Part shown: in pieces, positions 27,511 through 36,488 of the stretch
Position numbering within the stretch: position 1 is the first letter of the stretch
How the letters are laid out: every line of letters starts with the position of its first letter
Assembly (NCBI RefSeq): GCF_019343105.1
Contig: NZ_CP073764.1
Coordinates: 1,984,001 to 2,048,000, forward strand
Source: Methylovirgula sp. HY1
Lineage (GTDB): Bacteria; Pseudomonadota; Alphaproteobacteria; Rhizobiales; Beijerinckiaceae
Length of the DNA: 64,000 nt
Direction of reading: 5' to 3'
The notes under the pieces: model-generated
Seen by the model: the letters and a program-made list of their open reading frames with translations, nothing else
The model's database searches: none
What the model was told of the DNA's origin: nothing
Program-made: the position numbers and the translations under genes

Positions 27511-28241
27511 AGCCCGGCACGATCCTCGCCGTCACCGGCCTGGTGGCCGAGGCGCGCGTCGCGGCCGGACCGCATGTCGCCGTCATTTCGAGCGGTGGCG
27601 ATCGCACGCGCCTTCTCGCCAAGCTCGAAAAAGCGCTGCATTCGGATGTGTCGGCGATCGTCAGTTTCGGCATAGCGGGTGGTCTCGCGCCCGGCCTGAG
27701 CGCCGGAACACCTCTGGTCGCGCGGGCCATCGTCGCCGAAGACGGGCAATATCTCGAATGCGACCGATCTTGGGCGCAAGGACTCGCCACTGCGCTTGGC
27801 GGCGCGCTGATCGTCGATATAGCCGGTGTCGACACCGCGGTCGCCGATCCGGCGCATAAGCGGGCGCTGCATGTGGCCACTGGCGCGGTGGCGGTGGATA
27901 TGGAATCCCATGTCGCGGCGCGCTTCGCCGCCGCCCATAATTTGCCCTTCGCCGCGTTTCGCGTGGTTGCCGATCCGGCAGAGCGGCGGCTACCGGATGC
28001 CGCCCTCGTCGGTCTGCGCGATGACGGCGGCGTGGCGATCGGCGCCGTCATGCGCTCCCTGCTGCGCGAACCGCGGCAGATTCCGCACCTCATCCAGACG
28101 GCCCTCGATACGAGGGCCGCTTTCGTTTCCCTATTCCGCGGCCGAAAGATGATTGCTGGCGGGTTCGGGTTTGGCGATTTCCGTGAGCTTGTGCTCGATG
28201 TTTCGTGTGAAGACGTAATCGGCCGGTCTTTGCCCGTCTAA
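27444..28241 (+). CDS. hpnG: Hopanoid nucleosidase HpnG (phosphorylase family)
   Basis: HpnG removes adenine from adenosylhopane to give ribosylhopane. The family core is clear: TILAVTGLVAEARVAAGPHV, then SFGIAGGLAPGL with the phosphorylase-type glycine motif, AVDMESHVAARFA (the conserved DMES substrate-binding motif), and FRVVADPAERRLP. The start is odd. The natural beginning of the fold sits right at the shc stop codon, but no in-frame ATG or GTG exists there; the nearest in-frame candidate upstream is a TTG at 27444, inside shc, which I used. The 3' end overlaps hpnH on the other strand by 111 bases. Confidence 0.85.
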   Translation: MGAGALQESDAQQPSGTARRHVKPGTILAVTGLVAEARVAAGPHVAVISSGGDRTRLLAKLEKALHSDVSAIVSFGIAGGLAPGLSAGTPLVARAIVAEDGQYLECDRSWAQGLATALGGALIVDIAGVDTAVADPAHKRALHVATGAVAVDMESHVAARFAAAHNLPFAAFRVVADPAERRLPDAALVGLRDDGGVAIGAVMRSLLREPRQIPHLIQTALDTRAAFVSLFRGRKMIAGGFGFGDFRELVLDVSCEDVIGRSLPV

Positions 28242-29279
28242 CGAAATATCCGGCGAAATCGGCCCTTGCGTGGCGATGCCGCGCAGGCTGACGGCGAGCG
28301 CCTGCAGGGGACGCGCGAAAGCTTCTTCCACCGCCGTCGCCTCGAAGCCGCAATGGACCATGCAGTCGGCGCATTTTTCATATTTGCCGACGCCATAGGC
28401 GTCCCAATCGGTGCTCTCCATCAGCTCGGCGAAGGTCTTGGTATAGCCTTCGCCCAAAAGATAGCAGGGCCGCTGCCAGCCGAAGACCGTGCGCGTCGGG
28501 TTGCCCCATGGCGTGCATTGATAGGTCCGATTGCCGGCGAGAAAATCCAAGAACAGCTTGGACTGGAAGAAGGGCCACGCCTTGCCGCCATTGCCGCGGC
28601 GAAATATGTCGCGGAACAATTGCTTGGTCTTGCCGCGATTGAGAAAATGCTGCTGGTCGGGCGCGCGCTCATAGGCATAGCCGGGCGATACCGTGATCCC
28701 TTCTATGCCGAGCTTCGTCACCGTATCGAAAAAGCTAGCGACCTTCTCGGGGGCTGCATCATTGAACAAGGTGCAATTGATGGTGACCCGAAAGCCCTTC
28801 GCCTTGGCAAGCTTCAGAGCCGCAACGGCACGCTCGTAGACGCCATCCTGGCAGACCGAACGGTCATGCATCTCGGCGTCGCCGTCGAGATGGATCGACC
28901 AGTTGAAATAGCGGCTCGGCTTGAAGCGATCGATGTTTTTCTCGAGCAGAAGCGCATTGGTGCAGACGGTGACGAATTTCCCGCGTGCAATGGCGCCCGC
29001 GACGATTTCCGGCAGCTCTTTGTGCAGCAAAGGCTCACCGCCGGCGATGACGACGACCGGCGCACCGCATTCCTCGACTGATTGGAGACATTCCTCAACC
29101 GGCAGTCGGAGATTAAGGATCTCGTCGGGGTAGTCGATCTTGCCGCAGCCGGCGCAAGCGAGATTGCAGCGATACAGCGGTTCCAGCATCAAAACGAGCG
29201 GGAAACGTGCCCGGCGCCTCAACTTCTGTCCGAGCACATAAGCGCCGATCTGCGCCATCTGCAGGAAGGGGATGCCCAT
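28131..29279 (-). CDS. hpnH: Adenosyl-hopene transferase HpnH (radical SAM)
   Basis: HpnH uses a 5'-deoxyadenosyl radical to attach adenosine to hopene, beginning C35 hopanoid side-chain synthesis. The 382-residue protein has the radical SAM cysteine motif CNLACAGC (CxxxCxxC, about residues 38-45) followed by GKIDYP. It also has the SAM-binding AGGEPLLH and the C-terminal cysteines CADCMVHCGFEA. The N-terminus MGIPFLQMAQIGAYVLGQKL is diagnostic of HpnH. It is transcribed after ispH (75-base gap) and converges on hpnG with overlapping tails. Confidence 0.96.
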   Translation of the reverse strand: MGIPFLQMAQIGAYVLGQKLRRRARFPLVLMLEPLYRCNLACAGCGKIDYPDEILNLRLPVEECLQSVEECGAPVVVIAGGEPLLHKELPEIVAGAIARGKFVTVCTNALLLEKNIDRFKPSRYFNWSIHLDGDAEMHDRSVCQDGVYERAVAALKLAKAKGFRVTINCTLFNDAAPEKVASFFDTVTKLGIEGITVSPGYAYERAPDQQHFLNRGKTKQLFRDIFRRGNGGKAWPFFQSKLFLDFLAGNRTYQCTPWGNPTRTVFGWQRPCYLLGEGYTKTFAELMESTDWDAYGVGKYEKCADCMVHCGFEATAVEEAFARPLQALAVSLRGIATQGPISPDISLDGQRPADYVFTRNIEHKLTEIAKPEPASNHLSAAE

Positions 29280-29354
29280 CTAATGCCAACTCCTGTCAAT
29301 TCCTAAGCGACCGCCCCGCCGGATTGAACACGGGTTGGCGGTCCTGTCAAAAAC

Positions 29355-30281
29355 TCATGCGTCGAGCAGTTCGGAAGGCAATCGAAATTCTATGTCTTCT
29401 TCAACCCCCGGCAAAGTGGCGAGTTCCACGGGCCCGAGACTCCGCAACGCTTCGATCACCTCATGGACGAGCACTTCCGGCGCAGAAGCACCGGCTGTCA
29501 GGCCAATTGTGGCCACATTGCGCAGGGCCTCCAGATCGAGCTGGCTCTTGTCGGCGATGAGATAGCTTGGCACCGAGGCCTCGGCGCCGATCTCCCGCAG
29601 CCGGTTCGAATTCGAACTGTTGTTTGCGCCGACGACCAGAATAACGTCGACGAGTTTGCTCAACTGACGCACGGCGCTCTGCCGATTCTGGGTTGCGTAG
29701 CAAATATCCTTGGTTTCCGGCCCGACAATGTCGGAAAATTTTCGTTTGAGCGCGGCGATCACACCTTTGGTATCATCGACGCTGAGCGTAGTTTGGGTAA
29801 CATAGGCAAGCGGCGTATCTGTGGCGAGATCGAGCTTTTCGACATCGCCCTCAGACTGCACGAGATGGACAGGACCAGGAATACGGCCCATCGTTCCTTC
29901 GACTTCGGGATGCCCGGCATGACCGACCAGGACGACGGCGCGACCTTCTTTTACATAGCGTTCGCCCTGGCCATGGACTTTCGCGACCAACGGACATGTG
30001 GCATCGATGACCGGCAAGCCGAGATCGGCTGCTTCTTCCTCGACGGCTCGCGCTACTCCATGAGCGCTGAAAATCGTGTGGGCGCCATGCGGCACTTCGG
30101 CAAGAGTTTCGACAAAATGAGCGCCCTTGGCCTTGAGACTTTCGACGACATAGCCATTATGAACGATCTCGTGGCGGACATAGATCGGCGCCCCATATTT
30201 CTCTAGCGCCCGCTCGACGATCTCGATCGCACGGACCACGCCGGCGCAAAAGCCGCGTGGCTGAGCCAAAATGACCTTCAT
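29355..30281 (-). CDS. ispH: 4-hydroxy-3-methylbut-2-enyl diphosphate reductase IspH
   Basis: IspH is the final MEP-pathway enzyme, making isopentenyl and dimethylallyl diphosphate with a [4Fe-4S] cluster. The 308-residue protein has the three cluster cysteines in [24 protein letters not shown] and [11 protein letters not shown], plus [15 protein letters not shown] for substrate binding. Its location among hopanoid genes makes sense as precursor supply. It is first in an ispH-hpnH unit and divergent from hpnN; a second ispH elsewhere in the genome is possible. Confidence 0.96.
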   Translation of the reverse strand: MKVILAQPRGFCAGVVRAIEIVERALEKYGAPIYVRHEIVHNGYVVESLKAKGAHFVETLAEVPHGAHTIFSAHGVARAVEEEAADLGLPVIDATCPLVAKVHGQGERYVKEGRAVVLVGHAGHPEVEGTMGRIPGPVHLVQSEGDVEKLDLATDTPLAYVTQTTLSVDDTKGVIAALKRKFSDIVGPETKDICYATQNRQSAVRQLSKLVDVILVVGANNSSNSNRLREIGAEASVPSYLIADKSQLDLEALRNVATIGLTAGASAPEVLVHEVIEALRSLGPVELATLPGVEEDIEFRLPSELLDA

Positions 30282-30586
30282 CCGATATCCTCAGGTCCCG
30301 AACCTATTGGCCACGGTGGGCGGCAGACCGCGACCCAATGCCTATTTTTTCGCCGGATTGAAACTTTTAAGGAAGCTTTTAAGGATGAGACTGGCATTGT
30401 CAAATCGCCTCAAAGCTCCGCTCCGAGCGCCGTCCGCGCTGAAGGCATAACTCGGAATTTGCGCTTCAGCACGATTTTGCCGCTAGAATAGCTTGATAAC
30501 CTTAATTCAAGAGGCTCGGCCGACTTGTTCCACTCCCCTTCCTCAAAATCAGGCGATCCAACCGCCTCTTGGCACGTGTGTGGATC
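30282..30586. promoter_or_regulatory. Divergent promoter region between ispH and hpnN
   Basis: A 305-base spacer that must hold the starts of both transcripts. A direct repeat CTTTTAAGGA occurs at 30364-30373 and 30376-30385 (12-base period), a possible protein-binding site. No gene is seen. Confidence 0.3.
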
Positions 30587-33307
30587 ATGACAGACGTGCC
30601 CGACAGCGCGGCCGCAGCCCCGCCGCCAGCCAGCCCCAAGGGTTTTATCAGCAGAGCCGTCGTGAGCATGGTCGATCGCTGCGTGCGACACGCATGGATC
30701 GTCATTTTCCTGGCAGCGGTGATGGCGGTCGCCAGCGGCCACTATGCCGTCACGCATTTTGCCATCAACACCGACACCAACCAATTCCTGTCGGCCAAAT
30801 TGCCTTGGCGGCAGCGCCTCGCGGCCTTGGACAAGGCTTTCCCGCAGCGCAACGCCCAGATCCTGGTCGTGATCAACGGCAAGACTCCGGAACTCGCCGA
30901 AAGCGCGACGGCGGAGCTTGCCAAGAAATTGACGACTCGGCCGGATCTTTTCCGCGCGGTCCAACGCCCGGATGGCGGCGCTTACTTCAACCGCAACGCC
31001 CTTCTTTTCCTGCCAGTGGCCCAAGTCTCAAAGACGGCCGACGGGCTTTTGCGGGCGCAACCGTTTCTGGCGACGCTGACGGCCGATCCGACGCTGCGCG
31101 GCGTCATGGAGGCTTTTTCCTTCATCACCAGGGGCGTGCGCGCCAAGGCCGGGACGCTCGATGATTTCGATCGGCCGATGGTCGAATTTTCGAACGTGCT
31201 CGCCGGCATATTGGCCGATAGGCCTACCTATTTTTCTTGGGACACGTTGCTGACCGCGAGCAAGCCGACTCTGCAGGAACTGCAGCGCTTTCTGTTGGTC
31301 AAGCCTGTGCTCAATTACGCCGCGCTAGAGCCCGGACGCGTTCCTTCCGACTTCATCCGGCAAAGCGCCCACGATCTCGGCTTCGTGCCGGAAAAAGGCG
31401 TGACGGTTCGGCTCACCGGGGCGGTGCCTCTGGCCGATGAGGAATTCGCCTCGGTCCAAGATGGCTTCGGGCTCAACGGAACTATCGCCGGCCTCGTCGT
31501 GCTGTTCATTATCTGGCGGGCGCTGAACTCGCTCCGCATCGTTTTTGCCGTGGCGCTCAGCGTCGTGGTCGGCCTCGCCATCACCGCGGCGGTCGGCTTC
31601 ATATTGCTCGGTCTGTCGAATGCGATATCGGCAGCTATCGACGCACATTGCTTTCAATGTGTATGGACGCATTACAAGCCAGGCGCATTGAACCTCATCT
31701 CGGTTGCCTTCGCCGTCCTCTTCGTCGGCATTGGCGTGGACTTCGGGATCCAGTTCAGCGTGCGCTATCGCTCCGAACGGTATAAGGAACCGGATATTCG
31801 CGAGGCGCTGCACCGCGCGGCAATCAAGGTCGGCCGCCCGCTCACGCTCGCCGCGGCGGCGACGACAGCCGGCTTCTATTCCTTCCTTCCGACCGATTAT
31901 CGCGGCGTGTCGGAACTCGGGCTCATTGCCGGCACCGGCATGATCATCGCTTTCCTCACCTCCATCTCCGTGCTGCCGGCTTTGCTCAGCCTGTTGCATC
32001 CACCGGCCGAGCGCGACGCGGTCGGCTACAAATTTCTGGCGCCGGCCGACATCTTTCTGGCCAAGCATCGCTACGCGGTCGTCATCGGAACCTTGCTCGT
32101 GGCGCTCGCGGGTACGCCGCTCTTGCTGCATCTCCATTTCGATTTCAATCCGCTCAATCTGAGCAGTCCCACAGCTCCGTCGGTCGCCACTCTTCTCGAT
32201 CTGATGAAGGAACACGATTCGCCGACGAACCGCATCGAGATCCTCGCTCCAACCCTCGCGGCGACGGATCCGATCGTCGCAAAACTGCAAAAGTTGCCGG
32301 AAGTTGCGCAAGTCTTGACGCTCGAGAGCCTGGTCCCGACCGAGCAGGACAAAAAGCTGCCGCTCATCCAAAAAGCAGCGGGCTATCTGCTGCCTCTGTT
32401 CGCTCCGCAACGCCTGCTTTCGCCGCCGACGACGGCGGAGGATATTGCCGCGATGAACGAGGCCGCCCAGCAATTTTCGAAGGTCGCTGGCAATGACACC
32501 AGCAAAGGCGCCACCGATGCGCGCCATCTTGCCGATCTCCTGCGCAAACTCGCCGCGGCGCCGCCGGCGAAGCGCGACGCCGCGCGGACCGTTCTCTTGC
32601 CCGGCCTGCACGTCACGCTCGATCTTTTGCATCAATCGCTCGAAGCGAAAAAGACCGGGCTGGCGCAGATTCCGCAACGTATAAGACAAGATTGGATCAG
32701 CGCCGACGGCCAGGCGCTAATCGAAGTCGCGCCGAGCGGCGATCCCAACGACAATAAATTCATGACCCGGTTCGCCGATGCGGTGACCAAGGTCGCGCCA
32801 GGCGCCACGGGCGAGCCGATCGCCATTCAGGAATCCGGCAGGACGGTCATCCGGGCCTTCATCGAAGCCGGCCTCTGGGCTCTGCTCTCGATCAGCATTC
32901 TGCTTTACGTCGTCTTGCGCCGCGTCAGCGACGTGCTGCTCACCCTGGTTCCGCTGCTGCTCGCCGGCCTCGTAACGCTGGAGATCACCGTCCTCATTCA
33001 CCTGCCGCTCAATTTCGCAAATATCATCGCCCTGCCGCTGCTGCTCGGATTGGGCGTCGCTTTCAAGATCTATTTCGTCATGGCTTGGCGTAGTGGCACG
33101 ACCAATCTCCTTCAATCGAGCCTGACGCGCGCCGTCTTCTTCAGCGCCATGACGACAGCCACCGCCTTCGGCAGTCTCTGGCTCTCGCATCATCCCGGCA
33201 CGTCGAGCATGGGCCAACTGCTGGCGATCTCGCTCGTCACGACATTGGCGGCAGCGGTGTTGTTCCAGCCGGCGCTCATGGGGCCGCCGCGGCAAAAGAC
33301 GAGCTGA
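30587..33307 (+). CDS. hpnN: Hopanoid transporter HpnN (RND/MMPL family)
   Basis: HpnN moves hopanoids from the inner to the outer membrane in alphaproteobacteria. The 906-residue protein has the RND layout. TM1 is WIVIFLAAVMAVASGHYAV, followed by a periplasmic domain with FAINTDTNQFLSAKLPWRQR, then a bundle of five or six helices (LVVLFIIWRALNSLRIVFAV to GVSELGLIAGTGMIIAFLTS). A second periplasmic domain and final bundle (LWALLSISILLYVVLRRVSD) complete it. The motif GVDFGIQFSVRYRSER in the first bundle is typical. The ATG at 30587 (MTDVPDS) is preferred over 30569. Confidence 0.93.
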   Translation: MTDVPDSAAAAPPPASPKGFISRAVVSMVDRCVRHAWIVIFLAAVMAVASGHYAVTHFAINTDTNQFLSAKLPWRQRLAALDKAFPQRNAQILVVINGKTPELAESATAELAKKLTTRPDLFRAVQRPDGGAYFNRNALLFLPVAQVSKTADGLLRAQPFLATLTADPTLRGVMEAFSFITRGVRAKAGTLDDFDRPMVEFSNVLAGILADRPTYFSWDTLLTASKPTLQELQRFLLVKPVLNYAALEPGRVPSDFIRQSAHDLGFVPEKGVTVRLTGAVPLADEEFASVQDGFGLNGTIAGLVVLFIIWRALNSLRIVFAVALSVVVGLAITAAVGFILLGLSNAISAAIDAHCFQCVWTHYKPGALNLISVAFAVLFVGIGVDFGIQFSVRYRSERYKEPDIREALHRAAIKVGRPLTLAAAATTAGFYSFLPTDYRGVSELGLIAGTGMIIAFLTSISVLPALLSLLHPPAERDAVGYKFLAPADIFLAKHRYAVVIGTLLVALAGTPLLLHLHFDFNPLNLSSPTAPSVATLLDLMKEHDSPTNRIEILAPTLAATDPIVAKLQKLPEVAQVLTLESLVPTEQDKKLPLIQKAAGYLLPLFAPQRLLSPPTTAEDIAAMNEAAQQFSKVAGNDTSKGATDARHLADLLRKLAAAPPAKRDAARTVLLPGLHVTLDLLHQSLEAKKTGLAQIPQRIRQDWISADGQALIEVAPSGDPNDNKFMTRFADAVTKVAPGATGEPIAIQESGRTVIRAFIEAGLWALLSISILLYVVLRRVSDVLLTLVPLLLAGLVTLEITVLIHLPLNFANIIALPLLLGLGVAFKIYFVMAWRSGTTNLLQSSLTRAVFFSAMTTATAFGSLWLSHHPGTSSMGQLLAISLVTTLAAAVLFQPALMGPPRQKTS

Positions 33308-33356
33308 AGCGCTTCGACGCGCTCCAAATCAAGCTGGAGCATGTTCTCATTGATGA

Positions 33357-33475
33357 GACATCGGATATATCCGATGTCTAAAAAAATGAGACATCGGATA
33401 TCCGAGTTCTAAAAAGTGAGACATCGGATATCCGAGTTCTAAAAAGTGAGAACTCGGATATATCCGGTGTCGGAA
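33357..33475. repeat. Tandem palindromic repeat array (CATCGGATAT family)
   Basis: Immediately downstream of hpnN, a perfect 22-bp palindrome GACATCGGATATATCCGATGTC (33357-33378) is followed by two exact 30-bp tandem units (33391-33420 and 33421-33450, each beginning ACATCGGATATCCGAGTTCT). A related closing palindrome AACTCGGATATATCCGGTGT follows. Units alternate CATCGG/CCGAGTTC arms so that neighbouring copies can also pair with each other. The family recurs at 17.5 and 36.3 kb. Confidence 0.8.
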
Positions 33476-33520
33476 GAGCGGCAAAGTCGAGCACGGTGCT
33501 CCAAGCCACCAAGGCATAAA

Positions 33521-33546
33521 AAAGGGGACGGCGCCGCGTCCCCTTT
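33521..33546 (-). terminator. Rho-independent terminator (minus strand)
   Basis: AAAGGGGACG and CGTCCCCTTT form a perfect 10-bp stem with a 6-base loop. On the minus strand the stem runs into TTTTTTATGCC, a good U-tract; on the plus strand only three T follow. It therefore terminates a minus-strand transcript entering from about 33.5-33.8 kb. Confidence 0.7.
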
Positions 33547-33547
33547 G

Positions 33548-33778
33548 TCATGCGTTTTCAAGCGTCGGAAAGACAGCGCGAGGCCGTCTCACGAATCTTC
33601 CGAAATGCCCAACAGGCTTTTGCGCGGACATGTGTTGGAGCTCGCGTCGGGTTTCCCGGCACAGGCAGCGGCGATTGGACGCCTTTGTGCCGGGAAGCTT
33701 GACGACCCTGGCTTGGCCCAACGAGCGACGAAGCTTGGCGGTTTCGAAAAAGGCAGAGTGCCATTTTTTTTCGCGCAC
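33548..33778 (-). CDS. Possible small basic protein ending at a terminator
   Basis: A 76-codon frame (GTG start) whose TGA lies two bases before the minus-strand terminator. The product is Arg-rich with a RCLCR element and ends PRAVFPTLENA. I do not recognise it. Support comes only from the position of the stop relative to the hairpin. Competing frames ending at 33558 and 33589 on the same strand, or a non-coding RNA, are alternatives. Confidence 0.28.
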   Translation of the reverse strand: MREKKWHSAFFETAKLRRSLGQARVVKLPGTKASNRRCLCRETRRELQHMSAQKPVGHFGRFVRRPRAVFPTLENA

Positions 33779-34177
33779 AAGCTATTCCGTCTCTTGATCT
33801 GGATCAGCGCTGAAGCCACCCTCTTCGATAAAATTTTCGGAACCTTGGATTTGGCGAAGCGTTGCAAACGGGGAGGTTGCGCGGGGAGTTGCGGGCCGTG
33901 TTTTCGGTTCGCTTCCGCGCAGGCAGAAACATGAAGGCACGCTGGCATGCCATGAAGAGCCATGGGCTGAAATGCCTCGATATTTCGCGACTCTTGCTTT
34001 GCCCAGCGCCGCTTGCGAAGCTTCGATAGGTCGCTGGCTTCAATGCGCTATTGCTTCCTTCTTCAAAAATGCTCTTGGCGCTCTGACGAAAGTGCCATTG
34101 CCGTTACATCCAAGTTGCGGTCTATCGTCCGAAACATCGCGTCAGAATGACATCACGTCAGGAAAGGGAGTGGTCTC

Positions 34178-35698
34178 ATGCTCGCAAAGAGCCTTGAAGA
34201 GCTGAAGCAACAGGTAGCGCTACGCGAACGCTATGATAATTTCATCGGCGGTCGTTGGGTTCCGCCGGTTAAGGGCCAGTATTTTGACAATACCAGCCCA
34301 ATTACCGGGAAGCCGGTATGCCAAGTCGCCCGATCGACCGCGGAAGACATTGAACTCGCGCTCGATGCCGCACATGCGGCGCGCGAAGGTTGGGGAAAGA
34401 CCGCCCCCGCCACCCGAGCAAAACTGCTGAACAAGATTGCCGACCGCATCGAGAGTAAATTGAGCCTGCTCGCCTTGGCCGAAACGATCGACAACGGCAA
34501 GCCGATCCGCGAGACGACGGCGGCCGACATTCCCCTCGTCATTGATCATTTCCGCTATTTCGCCGGCTGCATCATCGCGCAGGAAGGCTCGCTGTCGCAG
34601 ATCGACAATGACACGGTCGCCTATCATTTTCACGAGCCGCTGGGCGTCGTCGGTCAGATCATTCCGTGGAACTTTCCGATTCTGATGGCGGCCTGGAAGC
34701 TCGCGCCCGCGATCGCCGCCGGCAATTGCGTCGTGCTGAAACCCGCCGAGCAGACGCCGATGAGCATCATGGTCATGGCCGACATGATCTCCGACATTCT
34801 GCCGCCCGGCGTGCTCAACATCGTCAATGGCTTCGGCGTCGAGGCGGGCAAGCCGCTCGCCCAGAACAAGCGGATCGCCAAGATCGCCTTTACCGGCGAA
34901 ACGACGACCGGCCGGCTCATCATGCAATATGCGACGGAAAATATCATTCCGGTAACGCTCGAGCTCGGCGGCAAATCGCCGAACATCTTCTTCGAAGATG
35001 TCATGGCGGCGGATGACGACTATTTCGACAAGGCGCTCGAAGGCTTCGCCATGTTCGCCTTGAATCAAGGCGAGGTCTGCACCTGTCCGAGCCGCGCTCT
35101 GGTGCAGAAGTCGATCTATGACAAGTTCATGGAAAGAGCGATCGCCCGCGTGGCTAAGATCAAGCAAGGCCATCCGCTCGATCCCGAAACCATGATCGGC
35201 GCCCAGGCCTCCAACGATCAGATGGAAAAGATCCTCTCCTATATCGACATCGGCAAGAAGGAAGGCGCCAAAGTACTGATCGGCGGCGCCCGCAATGTTC
35301 TCGAAGGCGAATTGGCGGAAGGCTATTACGTCAAACCGACGATCCTCGAAGGCAACAACAAGATGCGCGTCTTCCAGGAAGAGATCTTCGGGCCGGTGGT
35401 CTCGGTGACGACGTTCGAAACCGAGGAAGAGGCGCTGGCGCTCGCCAATGACACGCTCTATGGCCTCGGCGCCGGCCTGTGGACGCGCGACATCTCACGC
35501 GCCTATCGCATGGGCCGTGGCATCCAAGCGGGCCGCGTCTGGACCAACTGCTATCATCTCTATCCCTCGCATGCGGCGTTCGGCGGCTATAAGCAATCCG
35601 GCATCGGTCGCGAAACGCATAAGATGATGCTCGATCATTATCAGCAGACGAAGAACCTGCTGGTGAGCTACAGCCCGAAGGCGCTGGGCTTCTTCTAG
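34178..35698 (+). CDS. NAD-dependent aldehyde dehydrogenase (acetaldehyde dehydrogenase II / ExaC type)
   Basis: A 506-residue aldehyde dehydrogenase of the AcoD/ExaC group, oxidising acetaldehyde or similar short aldehydes to acids. Features are [20 protein letters not shown] at the N-terminus, [18 protein letters not shown] for coenzyme binding, and [16 protein letters not shown]. The Glu base is in [16 protein letters not shown], the catalytic Cys in [11 protein letters not shown], and the conserved tail is [15 protein letters not shown]. The VCTCPSR signature distinguishes this subfamily. The start has GGAAAGGGAG upstream. It is followed 78 bases later by a DUF779 gene, its usual genomic partner, so they probably form an operon. 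Confidence 0.93.
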   Translation: MLAKSLEELKQQVALRERYDNFIGGRWVPPVKGQYFDNTSPITGKPVCQVARSTAEDIELALDAAHAAREGWGKTAPATRAKLLNKIADRIESKLSLLALAETIDNGKPIRETTAADIPLVIDHFRYFAGCIIAQEGSLSQIDNDTVAYHFHEPLGVVGQIIPWNFPILMAAWKLAPAIAAGNCVVLKPAEQTPMSIMVMADMISDILPPGVLNIVNGFGVEAGKPLAQNKRIAKIAFTGETTTGRLIMQYATENIIPVTLELGGKSPNIFFEDVMAADDDYFDKALEGFAMFALNQGEVCTCPSRALVQKSIYDKFMERAIARVAKIKQGHPLDPETMIGAQASNDQMEKILSYIDIGKKEGAKVLIGGARNVLEGELAEGYYVKPTILEGNNKMRVFQEEIFGPVVSVTTFETEEEALALANDTLYGLGAGLWTRDISRAYRMGRGIQAGRVWTNCYHLYPSHAAFGGYKQSGIGRETHKMMLDHYQQTKNLLVSYSPKALGFF

Positions 35699-35776
35699 GA
35701 AGGTATCGAAAAGGCAGGCGTGCGTCTTCTCTTGCAGGAGAGAGGATTCACGCCTCCTATTTGCGATCTGAGAGGC

Positions 35777-36172
35777 ATGTCCGTGGTCACCCGCGTCGAA
35801 GCAACAGACAAGGCGCTCGCGCTTATTGCGAAGCTCGAGAAGATGCATGGGCCGGTGATGTTCCATCAATCCGGCGGTTGCTGCGACGGCTCGGCGCCCA
35901 TGTGCTATCCGCTGGGCGAGTTTCATGTCGGCGCAAGCGATGTCAAGCTCGGCGAGATCGGCGGCGCGCCCTTCTATATGGGCGCCGCGCAATTCGAATA
36001 TTGGCAGCATACGCATTTGACGATCGACGTCGTGCCCGGCCGCGGCTCCGGCTTTTCGCTGGAGACGCCCGAATCGGTGCGCTTTCTCACGCGCAGCCGG
36101 CTGTTCACAGAGGCGGAGGCGGAGGGCTTGGCCAAGCTGCCCGTCGCCCGAGGGGACGAGAGTGCGGCCTGA
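35777..36172 (+). CDS. DUF779 protein associated with aldehyde dehydrogenase
   Basis: A protein of about 131 residues with the DUF779 hallmark HQSGGCCDGSAPMCYPLGEF (a Cys-Cys pair and a further Cys) and a C-terminal YWQHTHLTIDVVPGRGSGFS followed by ETPESVRFLTRSR. DUF779 genes commonly sit beside acetaldehyde-type dehydrogenases. The molecular role is not established; the cysteines hint at metal or redox chemistry. The start is uncertain: the ATG at 35777 has GAGAGG too close, the GTG at 35783 has better spacing, and the open frame runs back to 35720. Confidence 0.87.
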   Translation: MSVVTRVEATDKALALIAKLEKMHGPVMFHQSGGCCDGSAPMCYPLGEFHVGASDVKLGEIGGAPFYMGAAQFEYWQHTHLTIDVVPGRGSGFSLETPESVRFLTRSRLFTEAEAEGLAKLPVARGDESAA

Positions 36173-36488
36173 TTCCGCCGCCAGTCGCCCACGATTTATC
36201 TCAGCCGACGTGCTTTCTGCTTTCCGACAAAATGCCCGAGTGCTTCTCCCGAACAGGTCGATCGCCTTTCTCGGCTTTCTAGACATCGGCTATATTCGAT
36301 GTCTTAGTGAGGAGGCTAGCGAGCGGATTCGGGCGCCTTCTTAGCGCATTTTCGGCGATTGGATATTTTTCTTGGATCTAAATCCGCCCGAACGACTTTC
36401 TTGGCATCGGGGCTGCGCAAGCAAAGGCTGGAACCACCGCCCCGCCGCAATGTTTGACTTTAACGCATGAGCTATTTGAACGGCGGAA
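36173..36488. other. Intergenic region with one REP palindrome
   Basis: The spacer between the DUF779 gene and the ABC exporter holds the imperfect palindrome GACATCGGCTATATTCGATGTC at 36282-36303, the same family as at 17.5 and 33.4 kb. No gene is supported. Confidence 0.55.

Larger units (their letters stand above)
33308..34177. other. 870-base region with repeats, a terminator and possibly one small gene
   Basis: Apart from the repeat array and hairpin listed separately, this gap has several overlapping open frames on both strands with no family resemblance. An untranslated RNA ending at the minus-strand terminator is as likely as a small protein. The last 150 bases are the leader of the aldehyde dehydrogenase gene, with AGGAAAGGGAG as its ribosome site. 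Confidence 0.35.

Noticed and set aside
31325-32689. 454-codon minus-strand frame inside hpnN
   Set aside because: Arg/Glu/Gln-rich shadow of the RND transporter with no recognisable family; same for 26587-27498 in shc, 19312-20913 in the ABC exporter and 5744-6745 in the antiporter.
33391-33450. Possible CRISPR-like repeat array
   Set aside because: Units are directly adjacent without unique spacers, only two exact copies, and no cas genes; it is a palindromic tandem repeat.
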